From Gallionella sp. (GTDB lineage: Bacteria; Pseudomonadota; Gammaproteobacteria; Burkholderiales; Gallionellaceae): a DNA stretch of 64,000 nucleotides. Position numbers and translations under genes: made by a program. The stretch lies in the NCBI GenBank assembly GCA_030682375.1, contig JAUXOL010000022.1:355364-419363 (forward strand), in the 5' to 3' direction. Numbering within the stretch: position 1 is the first letter of the stretch; the number at the start of each line of letters is the position of its first letter. Below, piece after piece: positions 20,121-34,053 of this stretch. The notes beneath the pieces are model-generated. The model saw nothing but the letters and a program-made list of their open reading frames with translations, made no database searches and was not told the origin of the DNA.

Positions 20121-21761
20121 ATGGACTTACAAAGACTTTTCCTGTTTTTGATTTTTGCGTTTTCGCTGGTACTGGTCTGGGATGGATGGCAACGCTATCA
20201 GCATCCGGAGCAATACGTACAACAGGAATCGGTTGTCGCCAAGGATCCGGCCAAGCCGCAGGCCGGGCTTCCGTCCACAGGTTCGCAGGTAGCCCCTGCA
20301 CAACAGGCGATGCGTCCTGAAGCCAAGACGATACGAGTCAAGACAGACCTGTTCGAAGCGGAGATCGACTCGATCGGCGGCGACATCAGCCGTTTGGCGT
20401 TGTTGAAACATCCGGACGGCGTCGATCAAACCAAGCCGCTGGTGTTGTTCCAGCGCGGAGCGGGCACGCACAATTATGTCGCACAGAGCGGTCTGCTCGG
20501 TGCCGGGCTGCCGAATCACAACACTTCCTTTGTGGCGGAGCAGGAGAGCTATGAACTGACGGCGAATGCCGACCAGGTTCAGGTTCGCCTGAAGGCCGAT
20601 GGCGCTGCAACGCTGCAAGTCGTCAAGGTCATCACTTTTCACAAGGGCAGTTACCTGATCGATGTGGCTTATGAGCTGGAGAATGCAGGTCAGCAAGCGG
20701 TCGCGGCAAGCAGCTATTTCCAGTTGGTGCGCGACAGCGTGCCTCCGGCCGGCAGCTCGATGTTCTTGCCGACCTTTACCGGTCCGGCTGTCTATACCGA
20801 CAAGGAAAAATTCCAGAAGGTGGAATTTGCCGATATCGAAAAAGGCAAGACCGAGCATGTAAAACAGGCCGACGATGGTTGGGTCGGGATGTTGCAGCAT
20901 TACTTCGTTGCCGCATGGCTGCCAGAAGCGAAGAGCGGCCGCGAATACTTCACGCGCAAGCTCGATGGCGACATGTATTCCGCAGGAATGGTACTGCCCG
21001 AGACCGTGGTCCAGCCCGGCCAGAAAGCCGTCATCGGCACGCGGCTTTACGCTGGCCCAGCCAAATCCGACCTGGATGAGATCGCCCCGGGACTCGGCCT
21101 GACGGTGGATTACGGCTGGCTGACTATCATTGCGGCACCTCTGTTTTGGGTGATGTCGCTGTTCTACGATTGGACCGGTAACTGGGGTATTGCAATCATT
21201 CTGCTGACGATAGCAATCAAGCTGCTGTTCTTCCCGCTGTCGGCGGCGAGCTATCGCTCGATGGCGAAGATGCGCCTGGTCACGCCCAAGCTCGAGAAGA
21301 TCAAGGAACAATACGCCGGCGACCGCGAACAGCTGAACCGCGCGATGATGGACCTGTACAAGACCGAGAAGATCAATCCGTTGGGCGGCTGCCTGCCAGT
21401 GTTGATCCAGATTCCGGTGTTCATCGCGCTGTTCTGGTCCATCTTGGCCAGCGTCGAGATGCGCTATGCGCCGTTCTTCGGCTGGATCACCGATCTGTCG
21501 GTTGCCGACCCGTACTATGTGTTGCCGCTGATCATGGGCGTCAGCATGGTCGTGCAGATGCGCCTCAATCCGACGCCGCTCGATCCGATGCAGGCCAAGA
21601 TCATGCAGATCATGCCTATCGCATTCAGCGTGGTGTTCTTCTTCTTCCCCGCCGGTCTGGTGCTGTATTCGATCGTGAATAACCTGCTGTCCATCGGTCA
21701 GCAGTGGTATATCACCCGCGCCGCAGAGGACGAGAGCAAGGTTGTTGCCGCCAAGCGCTGA
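20121..21761 (+). CDS. yidC: Membrane protein insertase YidC
   Basis: Inserts and folds inner-membrane proteins alone or with SecYEG; Fo subunit c, also encoded in this window, is a classic substrate. The 546 residues have an N-terminal membrane helix ([15 protein letters not shown]), a large periplasmic P1 domain (about 60-330), then the conserved insertase core with five membrane helices from about residue 345 on, including [22 protein letters not shown] and the [20 protein letters not shown] segment. It ends in a short basic tail. The last bases overlap the likely mnmE start. Confidence 0.97.
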   Translation: MDLQRLFLFLIFAFSLVLVWDGWQRYQHPEQYVQQESVVAKDPAKPQAGLPSTGSQVAPAQQAMRPEAKTIRVKTDLFEAEIDSIGGDISRLALLKHPDGVDQTKPLVLFQRGAGTHNYVAQSGLLGAGLPNHNTSFVAEQESYELTANADQVQVRLKADGAATLQVVKVITFHKGSYLIDVAYELENAGQQAVAASSYFQLVRDSVPPAGSSMFLPTFTGPAVYTDKEKFQKVEFADIEKGKTEHVKQADDGWVGMLQHYFVAAWLPEAKSGREYFTRKLDGDMYSAGMVLPETVVQPGQKAVIGTRLYAGPAKSDLDEIAPGLGLTVDYGWLTIIAAPLFWVMSLFYDWTGNWGIAIILLTIAIKLLFFPLSAASYRSMAKMRLVTPKLEKIKEQYAGDREQLNRAMMDLYKTEKINPLGGCLPVLIQIPVFIALFWSILASVEMRYAPFFGWITDLSVADPYYVLPLIMGVSMVVQMRLNPTPLDPMQAKIMQIMPIAFSVVFFFFPAGLVLYSIVNNLLSIGQQWYITRAAEDESKVVAAKR

Positions 21762-23085
21762 TGTCATCGCCGCCATCGCCACCGCGCAGGGTCGCGGCGG
21801 GGTGGGGGTGGTACGGATATCCGGGCGCGGACTGGAAGCGCTGACGCAAGGCGTCCTCGGCAAACTGCCTGCCGCAAGGCAGGCGACCTACTGCGATTTC
21901 CTCGACGAACAAGGCGATACCCTCGATCAGGGTATCGCCTTGTTCTTTTCCGCGCCGCATTCCTTCACCGGCGAAGACGTGCTTGAGCTGCAAGGCCATG
22001 GCGGCCCGGTAGTGTTGCAGCTGCTGTTGCAGCGCTGCCTCGACCTCGGTGCAAGATTGGCCCAGCCGGGCGAATTCACCCGCCGCGCTTTCCTGAACGA
22101 CAAGCTCGACCTCGCTCAGGCAGAGAGCGTCGCCGACCTGATCGACGCCAATACCACCGAGGCTGCGCGCAGTGCGATGCGTTCGCTGCGCGGCGAATTC
22201 TCCGCTGTAGTGCACAGCCTGGTCGACGAACTGATCCATCTGCGTATGCTGGTCGAGGCGATGCTGGATTTCCCGGAGGAGGAGGTCGATGCGGTCGATC
22301 TGGCCCAGCGCGATGCGTTGCTGGGAAAACTGAGGGCGAGATTGCAGCAGACGCTGGATACCGCAAAGCAGGGCTGTCTGCTGCGCGAAGGTGCACATGT
22401 AGTTATTGCGGGCCAGCCCAACGTCGGCAAATCCAGCCTGCTGAACCGGCTGTCCGGGGAAGAGGTCGCGCTGGTCAGCGACGTGCCAGGCACGACCCGT
22501 GACGTCATCCGCCAGGCTATCCAGATCCGCGGCGTACCTTTGCATATTCTGGACACCGCCGGGTTGCGCGAGTCCGAGGACGTGGTCGAGAACATGGGCA
22601 TGGCGCGCACCCACCAGACGCTGCATCGCGCCGACCTGATCCTGCTGCTGCTGGATGCCGCCAAGGGCATCACGGCACAGGATGACGCCATCCTCGCCGG
22701 ACTGCCGGCGGACATCCCGCGGCTGTTGGTGCTGAACAAGGCCGACTTGCTGGAGGGCGAGGGCGCCAATGTGCCGGAGGGCACGCCCCATGTCTGCATC
22801 TCGGCCAGAACCGGCGAGGGGATCGAGGCCTTGCGCCAGAAGCTGCTCGATGCGGTGGGTTGGCGCGACCAAGAGAGCGGTGCATTCATGGCGCGCGAGC
22901 GCCACTTGCGTGCGCTAAATCTCGCGCAGCTCCATCTGCAGCAGGCAGCTGGAGTGATAGCCCATGCCGAGCTTTTCGCCGAAGAGCTGCGGCTGGCTCA
23001 GCATGCGCTGAACGAGATCACTGGCGAGTTCACTCCGGACGATCTGCTCGGCGAAATCTTCTCCCGCTTCTGTATCGGCAAATAA
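21742..23085 (+). CDS. mnmE: tRNA modification GTPase MnmE
   Basis: With MnmG forms the complex that makes 5-carboxymethylaminomethyl-type modifications at wobble U34 of tRNAs. The 447 residues have an N-terminal folate-binding domain ([21 protein letters not shown]), a helical domain and an inserted G domain with [12 protein letters not shown] (G1), DVPGTTRDV (G2), LDTAGLRE (G3) and NKADLL (G4), ending with the invariant C-terminal CIGK whose Cys is essential in the family. No ATG is available in frame; the start is a TTG that overlaps the 3' end of yidC by about 20 bases. Confidence 0.96.
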   Translation: MLPPSADVIAAIATAQGRGGVGVVRISGRGLEALTQGVLGKLPAARQATYCDFLDEQGDTLDQGIALFFSAPHSFTGEDVLELQGHGGPVVLQLLLQRCLDLGARLAQPGEFTRRAFLNDKLDLAQAESVADLIDANTTEAARSAMRSLRGEFSAVVHSLVDELIHLRMLVEAMLDFPEEEVDAVDLAQRDALLGKLRARLQQTLDTAKQGCLLREGAHVVIAGQPNVGKSSLLNRLSGEEVALVSDVPGTTRDVIRQAIQIRGVPLHILDTAGLRESEDVVENMGMARTHQTLHRADLILLLLDAAKGITAQDDAILAGLPADIPRLLVLNKADLLEGEGANVPEGTPHVCISARTGEGIEALRQKLLDAVGWRDQESGAFMARERHLRALNLAQLHLQQAAGVIAHAELFAEELRLAQHALNEITGEFTPDDLLGEIFSRFCIGK

Positions 23086-23087
23086 CT

Positions 23088-23107
23088 AGGGCGTGTTAAC
23101 ACGCCCT
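23088..23107. repeat. Perfect 20-base palindrome between mnmE and mnmG
   Basis: AGGGCGTGTTAACACGCCCT is a perfect palindrome without a loop. It begins 2 bases after the mnmE stop and ends 3 bases before a perfect parS. With no U tract and no loop it looks more like a dimeric protein-binding site, or a cruciform, than a typical intrinsic terminator. Confidence 0.6.
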
Positions 23108-23110
23108 GAA

Positions 23111-23126
23111 TGTTTCACGTGAAACA
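23111..23126. promoter_or_regulatory. parS centromere site (perfect)
   Basis: TGTTTCACGTGAAACA is the canonical chromosomal parS palindrome bound by ParB. It sits about 5.3 kb from the candidate oriC and 2.6 kb before parA-parB, whose products should act on it in chromosome segregation. Confidence 0.95.
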
Positions 23127-23188
23127 TCTCGTTTGGGTTTTGCAAGCGTGCTGAGGTATGATGCGCGTCCTTTTGAATCGGCGGCGCG

Positions 23189-25090
23189 ATGAAATTTCCG
23201 GATGTATTCGATGTGATAGTGGTGGGCGGGGGGCATGCCGGTACCGAGGCGGCCTTGGCCAGCGCGCGCACGGGTTGCCGGACGCTGTTGCTCAGCCACA
23301 ACATCGAGACGCTGGGGCAGATGTCTTGCAATCCGTCTATCGGCGGTATCGGCAAGGGCCACTTGGTCAAGGAAGTCGATGCGCTCGGCGGCGCGATGGC
23401 TGCCGCGACTGACGAAGGCGGCATCCAGTTCCGCATCCTGAACTCCAGCAAGGGGCCGGCGGTGCGTGCGACGCGCGCGCAGGCCGACCGCATCCTCTAC
23501 AAGCAGGCGATCCGAACGAGGCTGGAGAACCAGCAGAATCTGTGGCTGTTCCAGCAGGCGGTCGATGACCTGCTGGTCGAGAACGATCGCGTCTGCGGCG
23601 TGGTTACTCAGCTGGGTCTGCGCTTCAGCGCGAAGACCGTGGTGCTGACCGCAGGCACGTTCCTGTCCGGGCTGATCCATGTCGGGCAGGCGAACTACCA
23701 GGCCGGGCGCGCGGGCGATCCGCCGTCCATCAGTCTGGCGCACCGTTTGCGCGAACTGAAGCTGCCGGTCGGCCGCCTGAAGACCGGCACGCCGCCGCGC
23801 ATCGACGGTCGCACTATCGATTATTCGGTGATGCAGGAACAGCCGGGCGACGACCCGGTGCCGGTGTTTTCGTTCATGGGCAATGCCGCGCAGCATCCGA
23901 AGCAGCTGCCGTGCTGGATCACCGAGACCAACCAGCGTACCCACGACATCATCCGCGGCGGACTGGATCGTTCGCCGCTGTTCACCGGCGTGATCGAAGG
24001 GGTGGGGCCGCGTTATTGCCCGTCTATCGAGGACAAGATCACACGCTTCGCCGACAAGGCGTCGCATCAGATATTCCTCGAGCCGGAAGGGCTGACGACC
24101 CACGAGATCTATCCGAACGGTATTTCGACCAGCTTGCCGTTCGACGTGCAGCTGGATCTGGTGCGCTCGATCAAGGGGCTGGAGAACGCCCATATCCTGC
24201 GTCCCGGCTACGCGATCGAATACGATTATTTCGATCCGCGCGGGCTGAAAAGTTCGCTGGAAAGCAAGACCATACAAGGCCTGTTCTTCGCTGGACAGGT
24301 CAACGGCACCACGGGTTACGAGGAGGCGGCGGCGCAGGGATTGCTGGCCGGCGTCAACGCCGCGCTGCAGGCGCGCGAACAAGAAGCCTGGTGCCCGCGC
24401 CGCGACGAGGCCTATCTGGGTGTGATGGTGGACGACCTGATCACGAGCGGGGCATCCGAGCCGTACCGCATGTTCACCAGCCGCGCCGAATACCGGCTGC
24501 AATTGCGCGAAGACAATGCCGACCTGCGCCTGACCGAGATAGGCCGCAAGCTGGGCATCGTCGACGATATTCGCTGGCAGGCGTTCGAGCAGAAGCGCGA
24601 GGCGGTTGCGCGCGAGCAGGAAAGGCTGCGCGGCACCTGGGTCAACCCGCGCATGTTGCCGGCCGAGGACGCGATCCGGGTGCTGGGCCAGGCGATAGAG
24701 CGCGAGTATTCGCTCTACGAATTACTGCGTCGCCCCAACGTCGATTATGCCGGTCTGATGAGCCTGCCCGGAGCGGGTGAGGGCGTGCCGGACGAGAAAG
24801 TCGTGGAACAGGTCGAGATTCAGGCAAAATATCAAGGCTATATCGAGCGGCAACGCGACGAGATCGGGCGCAACGAACAGCACGAGAGTATGGCATTGCC
24901 GGATACGCTGGATTATCGCGAGGTGCGCGGCCTGTCTATCGAGGTTCAGCAGAAGCTCAACCAGTACAAGCCGGAGACTCTGGGCCAGGCGGCGCGCATC
25001 TCCGGCATCACCCCGGCGGCGATCTCATTGTTGCTGGTACACCTGAAGCGCGGCTTCCGCGACGGTCAGCAGAGCGGGAAGCGCTCGTGA
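23189..25090 (+). CDS. mnmG: tRNA uridine modification FAD enzyme MnmG (GidA)
   Basis: The FAD- and NADH-using partner of MnmE in wobble uridine modification. The 633 residues begin with the dinucleotide-binding motif [19 protein letters not shown], contain the conserved [20 protein letters not shown] block and cysteine-bearing CPSIEDKI segment, and end with the helical C-terminal domain that docks MnmE. The ATG is preceded by GGCGGCG and lies downstream of the parS site. It overlaps rsmG by 4 bases (GTGA). Confidence 0.97.
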   Translation: MKFPDVFDVIVVGGGHAGTEAALASARTGCRTLLLSHNIETLGQMSCNPSIGGIGKGHLVKEVDALGGAMAAATDEGGIQFRILNSSKGPAVRATRAQADRILYKQAIRTRLENQQNLWLFQQAVDDLLVENDRVCGVVTQLGLRFSAKTVVLTAGTFLSGLIHVGQANYQAGRAGDPPSISLAHRLRELKLPVGRLKTGTPPRIDGRTIDYSVMQEQPGDDPVPVFSFMGNAAQHPKQLPCWITETNQRTHDIIRGGLDRSPLFTGVIEGVGPRYCPSIEDKITRFADKASHQIFLEPEGLTTHEIYPNGISTSLPFDVQLDLVRSIKGLENAHILRPGYAIEYDYFDPRGLKSSLESKTIQGLFFAGQVNGTTGYEEAAAQGLLAGVNAALQAREQEAWCPRRDEAYLGVMVDDLITSGASEPYRMFTSRAEYRLQLREDNADLRLTEIGRKLGIVDDIRWQAFEQKREAVAREQERLRGTWVNPRMLPAEDAIRVLGQAIEREYSLYELLRRPNVDYAGLMSLPGAGEGVPDEKVVEQVEIQAKYQGYIERQRDEIGRNEQHESMALPDTLDYREVRGLSIEVQQKLNQYKPETLGQAARISGITPAAISLLLVHLKRGFRDGQQSGKRS

Positions 25091-25743
25091 GCAACGCCGA
25101 TAAACTACAGCACGGCATCGCGCAGTTGGGGATAACGCTGGATGCCGGAGCCCAGGAAAAACTGCTGGCGTATCTGGCGTTGCTGGACAAGTGGAACAAG
25201 GTCTATAACCTGACCGCGATCCGCGACCCGCAACAGATGGTGAGCAATCACTTGCTAGACAGCCTTGCAATACTGCCGCATCTGTGGTCGGGGCGATGGC
25301 TGGATGTCGGTTGCGGGGCGGGCCTTCCCGGCGTGGTGATGGCGATCGCCCGCCCGGACTGGCAGATCGTGATGCTGGACAGCAACAGCAAGAAGACCGG
25401 TTTCGTGCAGCAGGCGATCATCGAGTTGGGATTGAAGAATGCGAGCGTTCACTGCGTGCGCGTGGAAGAGTGGCAGCCGCAGGAACTGTTCGACGGGATC
25501 GTTTCGCGGGCATTTACCGAGTTAGGCGATTTTCTGCGCGTCACACGTCATTTGATGGCCGAAGGCGGTCGTTGGGCGGCGATGAAGGGCGTGCCGGAGC
25601 AGGAGTTGGCGGGAGTACCGGAGTGGTGTCGCGTGGAGCGCGTCATTCCGTTACAGGTGCCGGGGTTGCAGGCGGCACGCAGCCTGGTGATTGCAGCAGG
25701 CCCGATGTCTGAGCACGATAAAAAGGGGAGCGTAGCGACATGA
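25087..25743 (+). CDS. rsmG: 16S rRNA (guanine-527-N7)-methyltransferase
   Basis: Methylates G527 in the 530 loop of 16S rRNA; loss confers low-level streptomycin resistance in other bacteria. The 218 residues show the GidB family core: [20 protein letters not shown] and the SAM-binding [19 protein letters not shown]. It starts with GTG overlapping the mnmG stop, and its own stop overlaps the parA ATG, so the mnmG-rsmG-parA-parB run looks translationally coupled. Confidence 0.96.
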   Translation: MSNADKLQHGIAQLGITLDAGAQEKLLAYLALLDKWNKVYNLTAIRDPQQMVSNHLLDSLAILPHLWSGRWLDVGCGAGLPGVVMAIARPDWQIVMLDSNSKKTGFVQQAIIELGLKNASVHCVRVEEWQPQELFDGIVSRAFTELGDFLRVTRHLMAEGGRWAAMKGVPEQELAGVPEWCRVERVIPLQVPGLQAARSLVIAAGPMSEHDKKGSVAT

Positions 25744-26522
25744 CGAAGATACTAGCGATAACCAATCAGAAGGGCGGGGTGGGCAAGACCACGACCACGG
25801 TGAACCTCGCCGCCAGTCTGGCTGCGGCCAAGCAGCGCGTGCTGCTGGTCGATCTCGATCCGCAGGGCAATGCGACCATGGGCAGCGGCATCGACAAGCG
25901 CGATCTTCTGGGGAGCGTTTACGATGTGTTGCTGGGCAACAAGACGGTCGCCGAGGCGCGGGTCCATTCCGATGCCGGCAAGTACGACATGCTGGCCGCC
26001 AATCGCGACCTGGCCGGCGCAGAGATCGAGCTGGTAGACGTCGCGCATCGCGAGACCAGGCTGCGCGATGCGCTGCATGAGATCGCCGCGGATTACGACT
26101 ATATTCTGATCGATTGCCCGCCGGCCCTGAATTTGCTGACGCTGAACGGCCTGTGCGCAGCCAAGTCGGTGATGATCCCGATGCAATGCGAGTACTACGC
26201 GCTGGAGGGCCTGAGCGATCTGGTGAACACGATACGCAAGGTGCGCGCCAATTTGAATCCGGATCTGGAGATAGAGGGCCTGCTGCGCACGATGTTCGAT
26301 CCGCGCAACACCCTGGCGCAGCAGGTTTCCGACCAATTGCAGGAACACTTCGGCAGCAAGCTGTACCGCACCGTGATCCCCCGCAACGTGCGGCTGGCCG
26401 AGGCCCCCAGCTACGGCATGCCGGTGTTGCATTACGACAAATCGTCCAAGGGGACGCAGGCTTACCTGGCGCTGGCCGGGGAACTATTGAACAACGCGGC
26501 GCAACCGGCCGCACAGTCTTAA
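25740..26522 (+). CDS. parA: Chromosome partitioning ATPase ParA (Soj)
   Basis: A Walker-type ATPase that binds DNA non-specifically and moves ParB-parS complexes. The 260 residues have the deviant Walker A KGGVGKTTTTVNLAA with the signature lysine, the DLDPQGNATMGSG block, Walker B-type YDYILIDCPP, and no N-terminal helix-turn-helix, so it is the short chromosomal class. It overlaps rsmG by 4 bases and is followed by parB after 12 bases. Two parS sites in the window are its functional context. Confidence 0.96.
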   Translation: MTKILAITNQKGGVGKTTTTVNLAASLAAAKQRVLLVDLDPQGNATMGSGIDKRDLLGSVYDVLLGNKTVAEARVHSDAGKYDMLAANRDLAGAEIELVDVAHRETRLRDALHEIAADYDYILIDCPPALNLLTLNGLCAAKSVMIPMQCEYYALEGLSDLVNTIRKVRANLNPDLEIEGLLRTMFDPRNTLAQQVSDQLQEHFGSKLYRTVIPRNVRLAEAPSYGMPVLHYDKSSKGTQAYLALAGELLNNAAQPAAQS

Positions 26523-26534
26523 GGGAGCATCGAC

Positions 26535-27392
26535 ATGGCAAAACCACACAAGGGCTTGGGGCGGGGACTGGATGCATTACTGTCCGGCGGCAAGAGCGAG
26601 AAGGACGACGTGCTGCGCGACTTGAACGTCAGCATGCTCAAGCCGGGCAAGTATCAGCCGCGCACGCATATGGACGAGGACTCGCTGAACGATCTGGCTT
26701 CCTCGATCAAGTCGCAGGGCGTGATGCAGCCCATCCTCGTGCGCCAGCTGGAAGACAGCAGCTACGAGATCATCGCAGGCGAACGGCGCTGGCGTGCAGC
26801 GCAGCGTGCCGGGCTGACCCATGTGCCAGTATTGGTGCGCAGCGTGCCGGACAATGCCGCGCTGGCGATGGCACTGATCGAGAATATTCAGCGCGAGAAC
26901 CTGAACCCGCTGGAAGAGGCGGTCGGTATCCAGCGTTTGATCGACGAATTCAAGATGACGCATCAGTTGGCCGCGGACGCGGTCGGTCGTTCGCGCAGCG
27001 CCGCCAGCAACCTGTTGCGACTGCTCAAGCTGCCGCAGCCGGTGCAGAGCATGCTGATGGAGAACAAGCTGGACATGGGTCATGCGCGCGCGCTGTTGTC
27101 GCTGGAAGGCGGCGAGCAGATCATGCTGGCTAACAAGATTGTGATTGATGGATTGTCCGTACGCGAAGCGGAAAAGCTGGTGCAGAATCATGGCCAGCAG
27201 CCGGAGAAAGCCAGGCAGAAGAAGGCGGCCAATGTCAGCCGGGACACCGAGCGTCTGCAGGAGGAGATGAGCGCCTACCTCGGCGCACGCGTCGAGATCA
27301 AATCCGGCAGCAAGGGCGGGGGAAAGCTGGTCATCGAATACATGAGCCACGACCAGCTGGACGACCTGCTGAACAAGCTGAAGAAGGCCTGA
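26535..27392 (+). CDS. parB: Chromosome partitioning protein ParB (Spo0J)
   Basis: A CTP-dependent clamp that loads at parS and spreads. The 285 residues begin KGLGRGLDALLSGG, a typical ParA-stimulating N-terminus. They contain the ParB/Srx CTP-binding motif GERRWRAAQRAGL and the ENIQRENLNPLEEA motif, a helix-turn-helix parS reader (about residues 140-170), and a C-terminal dimerisation segment rich in Lys. It is the last gene before the ATP synthase operon, only 4 bases from atpI. Confidence 0.96.
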   Translation: MAKPHKGLGRGLDALLSGGKSEKDDVLRDLNVSMLKPGKYQPRTHMDEDSLNDLASSIKSQGVMQPILVRQLEDSSYEIIAGERRWRAAQRAGLTHVPVLVRSVPDNAALAMALIENIQRENLNPLEEAVGIQRLIDEFKMTHQLAADAVGRSRSAASNLLRLLKLPQPVQSMLMENKLDMGHARALLSLEGGEQIMLANKIVIDGLSVREAEKLVQNHGQQPEKARQKKAANVSRDTERLQEEMSAYLGARVEIKSGSKGGGKLVIEYMSHDQLDDLLNKLKKA

Positions 27393-27396
27393 GAAG

Positions 27397-27861
27397 TTGA
27401 GCTGGGATGAGGGCGATGCGCCGCAACAAAGTTTGACACCCCAGAAAAACGCCGCTATCATCCGCGCGCTTTTCGATGCCGAAGTAAAAGAAAAACAATT
27501 GGCACGCACGGTGGTAGGCTGGCAACTGGCTGGGGTACTGGCGGTTGCGGGCGCGGCTTACGGGATCGGAAAGACGCCGCAATATGCGATAGCGGTGTTG
27601 AGTGGGGGGGTAGTATCGGTTCTCAACGGAGCGTTGGTAGCTTGGCGTATGTCCAGAGCGGCCGCGGTCTCCGCCCATGATGCACATCTTCAATTACGGC
27701 TTTTGTATTTCTACGCCGCAGAAAGATTTCTGGTGGTCGTTGCGTTGCTGGCCTTGTGCATGGCAGTGCTGAAGTTATCGCCGCTCGCGGTGCTGGGTGG
27801 CTTTGTATTTGGACAGGCGGTGCTTTTATCTGCACGGCTGTTGTTGAGATTGAAAAACTGA
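27397..27861 (+). CDS. atpI: ATP synthase subunit I
   Basis: A small membrane protein (154 residues) with four predicted helices, including VVGWQLAGVLAVAGAAYGIG and FLVVVALLALCMAVLKL. It assists assembly of the Fo ring and is the usual first gene of proteobacterial atp operons. The start is a TTG; no in-frame ATG precedes the conserved part. It lies 4 bases from parB and 12 bases before atpB. Confidence 0.88.
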   Translation: MSWDEGDAPQQSLTPQKNAAIIRALFDAEVKEKQLARTVVGWQLAGVLAVAGAAYGIGKTPQYAIAVLSGGVVSVLNGALVAWRMSRAAAVSAHDAHLQLRLLYFYAAERFLVVVALLALCMAVLKLSPLAVLGGFVFGQAVLLSARLLLRLKN

Positions 27862-28776
<915 letters not shown>

Positions 28777-28818
28777 TTTCGGTTTCATCAACTTTACTTT
28801 AATCAACAGGAGAAATAG

Positions 28819-29067
<249 letters not shown>

Positions 29068-29112
29068 TTCTCCGAATAAGCGACAACGCACAAATCAAGA
29101 AAGGTAGCTTGC

Positions 29113-29583
29113 ATGAATATCAATGCAACTCTTCTCGCCCAGCTCATCATGTTCGCGATGTTCGTGTGGTTCTGCATGAAGTTCGTCTGGACGCCGATCG
29201 TGGCCGCGCTGGATGCACGCAAGAAGCAGATCGCCGATGGTCTGGCGGATGCCGAGCGTGCCAAGCACGACCTGGAGCTGGCTTCCAAGCGTTCCGCAGA
29301 AATCCTGCGCGAAGCCAAGGAAAAGGCCGGTGACATCGTCTCCAACGGCGAAAAGCGCGCCACCGAGATCGTCGAAGAAGCCAAGGCGAATGCCAAGGTG
29401 GAGGGCGACCGTATCATCGCCGGCGCAAAGGCCGAGATCGATCAGGAAGTGTTCCGTGCCAAGGAGCAGCTGCGCACTCAGGTGTCGGCAATCGCCCTGG
29501 CCGGTGCAGGCAAGATCCTCGGTCGCGAGATCGATGCCAAGGCTCACAACGATCTGCTCGATAAACTAGTTGCGGAAATCTAA
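29113..29583 (+). CDS. atpF: ATP synthase Fo subunit b
   Basis: The peripheral stalk: one N-terminal membrane helix ([19 protein letters not shown]) followed by a long charged coiled coil (residues about 30-140) rich in Ala, Glu and Lys, ending in the delta-binding region. 156 residues is the standard length. It is separated from atpH by 5 bases. Confidence 0.96.
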   Translation: MNINATLLAQLIMFAMFVWFCMKFVWTPIVAALDARKKQIADGLADAERAKHDLELASKRSAEILREAKEKAGDIVSNGEKRATEIVEEAKANAKVEGDRIIAGAKAEIDQEVFRAKEQLRTQVSAIALAGAGKILGREIDAKAHNDLLDKLVAEI

Positions 29584-29588
29584 ACGCC

Positions 29589-30122
29589 ATGTCTGAAGCC
29601 ATCACTACTGCACGTCCTTATGCCCAAGCGGCATTCGAAGAGGCGCAAAAACTGGCAGACCTGAAGGGCTGGTCGGAGATGCTGTTGTCTCTGGCCGAGG
29701 CTGTGGGCAATCCGGAAGTGCGTGCTGTAGTTACCAGCCCGCGCGTACCGAAAGCCCAGGTCGAAAGCCTGATGGAAGGTCTGCTGGGCGGGCAAGCGAA
29801 TACGCAGCAACGTAATTTCGTGCGTATCCTTGCGGAAAATCAGCGCTTGCTGAATCTGCCGGAAATCGCCGGAATCTTCGAAGTGCTGCGTGCCGATGCA
29901 GAAAAAACCGTCAATGTGGTGGTGGATTCGGCATTCGAATTGTCGGCTGCGCAACAGGACAAGATCATCGCTTCGCTGAAGCAGCGCATGGGCCGCGAAA
30001 TCAAGCTGGTCTGTAAAGTCAACAAAGAATTGCTGGGTGGCGTGGTAATCCGTGCCGGGGACAAGGTGATCGATGGTTCTGCGCGCACCCGCCTTGGCGA
30101 AATGGCGAACGCCCTGGCCTGA
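29589..30122 (+). CDS. atpH: ATP synthase F1 subunit delta
   Basis: Connects the b stalk to the top of the alpha3beta3 head. The 177 residues start with TTARPYAQAAFEEAQKL (family N-terminal domain) and contain the signature VVIRAGDKVIDGSARTRL near the C-terminus. It is encoded between atpF and atpA. Confidence 0.95.
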   Translation: MSEAITTARPYAQAAFEEAQKLADLKGWSEMLLSLAEAVGNPEVRAVVTSPRVPKAQVESLMEGLLGGQANTQQRNFVRILAENQRLLNLPEIAGIFEVLRADAEKTVNVVVDSAFELSAAQQDKIIASLKQRMGREIKLVCKVNKELLGGVVIRAGDKVIDGSARTRLGEMANALA

Positions 30123-30149
30123 TAGATTTATCAAGATAAGGAAATCCAG

Positions 30150-31691
30150 ATGAAGCTCAATCCTTCTGAAATTAGCAATTTGATCCGCAGTCGCATCGAG
30201 AACTTCGAAGCGCTGACCCAGGCTCGCACCGAAGGCACCGTGGTCAGCGTGACCGACGGTATCGTTCGCGTCCACGGCTTGTCCGACGTGATGCAGGGCG
30301 AAATGTTGGAATTCCCCGGCAACACCTTCGGTCTGGCGCTGAACCTCGAGCGTGATTCCGTCGGCGCCGTTATTCTGGGCGAATACGAACACATCACCGA
30401 AGGCGACACCGTCAAGTGCACGGGCCGCATCCTGGAAGTGCCGGTCGGCCCCGAGCTGCGCGGTCGCGTAGTGAACGCGCTGGGCCAGCCTATCGATGGC
30501 AAGGGTCCGATCAATGCCAAGATGACCGACAAGATCGAAAAGGTCGCGCCGGGCGTTATCGCACGTAAATCCGTTGACCAGCCTGTGCAGACCGGCCTGA
30601 AGTCCATCGACTCCATGGTTCCTGTTGGTCGCGGCCAGCGCGAACTGATCATCGGCGACCGTCAGACCGGCAAGACTGCCGTCGCTGTCGACGCGATCAT
30701 CAATCAGAAGGGTCAGAACATGACCTGTATCTACGTCGCCGTCGGTCAGAAAGCCTCTACCGTCGCCAACGTGGTTCGCAAGCTGGAAGAGCACGGCGCG
30801 ATGGAATACACCATCGTCGTTGCGGCTACCGCTTCCGACTCCGCCGCGATGCAATTCCTGGCACCTTACGCCGGTTGCACCATGGGCGAATACTTCCGCG
30901 ATCGCGGCGAAGACGCGCTGATCGTTTATGACGACCTGACCAAGCAAGCTTGGGCGTATCGTCAGATCTCCCTGTTGCTGCGCCGTCCGCCGGGCCGCGA
31001 AGCTTACCCAGGCGACGTGTTCTACCTGCACTCCCGTCTGCTGGAGCGCGCAGCTCGCGTGAACGCCGAGTACGTCGAAGCCTTCACCAAGGGCGAAGTC
31101 AAGGGCAAGACCGGTTCGCTGACCGCATTGCCGATCATCGAAACGCAAGCCGGCGACGTGTCCGCATTCGTTCCGACCAACGTGATCTCGATCACCGACG
31201 GCCAGATCTTCCTGGAAGCCGACTTGTTCAACGCCGGTATCCGTCCCGCGATCAACGCCGGTGTATCGGTGTCCCGCGTGGGTGGTGCAGCGCAGACCAA
31301 GGTTATCAAGAAGCTGGGTGGCGGTGTGCGTCTGGCACTGGCTCAGTATCGTGAACTGGCTGCGTTCGCGCAGTTCGCTTCCGACCTGGACGAATCGACC
31401 CGCAAGCAGTTGGAGCGCGGCCGTCTGGTGACCGAACTGATGAAGCAGCTGCAATACTGCCCGCTGTCCGTTTCCGAAATGGCCACTACGCTGTTCGCGG
31501 TGAACAAGGGCTACTTCGACGACGTGGCCGTGAACAAGGCGCTGGCTTTCGAAGCCGCATTGCACGCCAACCTGAAGTCCAGCAACAAGGCACTGATGGA
31601 CGCGATCGAATCCTCCAAGGACCTGAACGCCGACAACGAGAAGCTGTTGTCTGCGGCCATCGAATCGTTCAAGGCAACGGCAGTCTACTAA
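30150..31691 (+). CDS. atpA: ATP synthase F1 subunit alpha
   Basis: The non-catalytic nucleotide-binding head subunit. The 513 residues include the P-loop [15 protein letters not shown], the regulatory DELSEED-equivalent region and the Arg finger in the [12 protein letters not shown] block. Length and order match E. coli. It is encoded in the F1 half of the operon, between atpH and atpG. Confidence 0.98.
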   Translation: MKLNPSEISNLIRSRIENFEALTQARTEGTVVSVTDGIVRVHGLSDVMQGEMLEFPGNTFGLALNLERDSVGAVILGEYEHITEGDTVKCTGRILEVPVGPELRGRVVNALGQPIDGKGPINAKMTDKIEKVAPGVIARKSVDQPVQTGLKSIDSMVPVGRGQRELIIGDRQTGKTAVAVDAIINQKGQNMTCIYVAVGQKASTVANVVRKLEEHGAMEYTIVVAATASDSAAMQFLAPYAGCTMGEYFRDRGEDALIVYDDLTKQAWAYRQISLLLRRPPGREAYPGDVFYLHSRLLERAARVNAEYVEAFTKGEVKGKTGSLTALPIIETQAGDVSAFVPTNVISITDGQIFLEADLFNAGIRPAINAGVSVSRVGGAAQTKVIKKLGGGVRLALAQYRELAAFAQFASDLDESTRKQLERGRLVTELMKQLQYCPLSVSEMATTLFAVNKGYFDDVAVNKALAFEAALHANLKSSNKALMDAIESSKDLNADNEKLLSAAIESFKATAVY

Positions 31692-31704
31692 GGCGAGGTG
31701 AGTT

Positions 31705-32571
31705 ATGGCGGGCAGTAAAGAAATTCGCACCAAGATCAAGAGCGTAGAGAATACGCGCAAGATCACGCGTGCGATGGAAATGGTGGCGGCAGCGAAAATG
31801 CGCAAGGCGCAGGATCGCATGCGCGCCGCGCGCCCCTATGCCGAGAAGATCCGCAATGTCGCCGCTCACTTGTCGCGCGCCAACCCGGAATACAAGCATC
31901 CCTTCCTGGTCAAGCGCGAGAGCATCAAGAACGTCGGCATGATCGTCGTCACGTCCGACAAGGGCTTGTGCGGCGGTCTGAACACCAACGTTCTGCGCCT
32001 CGCGATCGGCAACATGAAGACCTGGGAAGGCGAGGGCAAAGGCATCACGGTTTGCCCGATCGGCAACAAGGGTTTCAGCTTCATGAATCGCATGGGCGCC
32101 AAGGTCAAGTCCCATCTGACCGGCCTGGGCGATACGCCGCATATCGAGAAGCTGATCGGTGCCGTCAAGGTGATGCTGGATGCCTACGTGGCCGGCGAGA
32201 TCGACGCGATCTACCTGAGCTACAACCACTTCGTCAACACGATGAAGCAGGAGCCGGTGGTCGAACAGTTGCTGCCGCTTTCCGGCGAACAGCTGGGTAC
32301 GAGCGAAGGCAACTGGGACTACATCTACGAGCCGGATGCCAAGCAGGTCGTCGACGAGTTGCTGGTGCGCTACATCGAGTCTCTGGTTTACCAGGCGGTC
32401 GTGGAGAACATGGCTTCCGAGCAGAGCTCGCGCATGGTGGCGATGAAGGCCGCGTCCGACAACGCGAAGAGCGTCATCGGCGAACTCAAGCTGGTTTACA
32501 ACAAGGCGCGTCAGGCTGCGATCACCAAGGAAATCTCCGAGATCGTGGGCGGTGCAGCGGCAATCGGCTGA
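31705..32571 (+). CDS. atpG: ATP synthase F1 subunit gamma
   Basis: The central rotating shaft. The 288 residues begin [20 protein letters not shown] and end with the long helix containing [18 protein letters not shown], the two halves of the coiled-coil axle, with a Rossmann-like domain between them ([15 protein letters not shown]). Confidence 0.97.
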   Translation: MAGSKEIRTKIKSVENTRKITRAMEMVAAAKMRKAQDRMRAARPYAEKIRNVAAHLSRANPEYKHPFLVKRESIKNVGMIVVTSDKGLCGGLNTNVLRLAIGNMKTWEGEGKGITVCPIGNKGFSFMNRMGAKVKSHLTGLGDTPHIEKLIGAVKVMLDAYVAGEIDAIYLSYNHFVNTMKQEPVVEQLLPLSGEQLGTSEGNWDYIYEPDAKQVVDELLVRYIESLVYQAVVENMASEQSSRMVAMKAASDNAKSVIGELKLVYNKARQAAITKEISEIVGGAAAIG

Positions 32572-32604
32572 TCGCTTGCGGCAGAGAATTCAGAATTAAT
32601 TTAG

Positions 32605-34041
<1,437 letters not shown>

Positions 34042-34053
34042 AAGGTAAATGCC

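Noticed and set aside
29580..31820. A 746-codon open frame on the minus strand across atpH-atpA
   Set aside because: It is antisense to highly conserved ATP synthase genes, has low-complexity composition typical of a GC-rich shadow frame and no recognisable domain.
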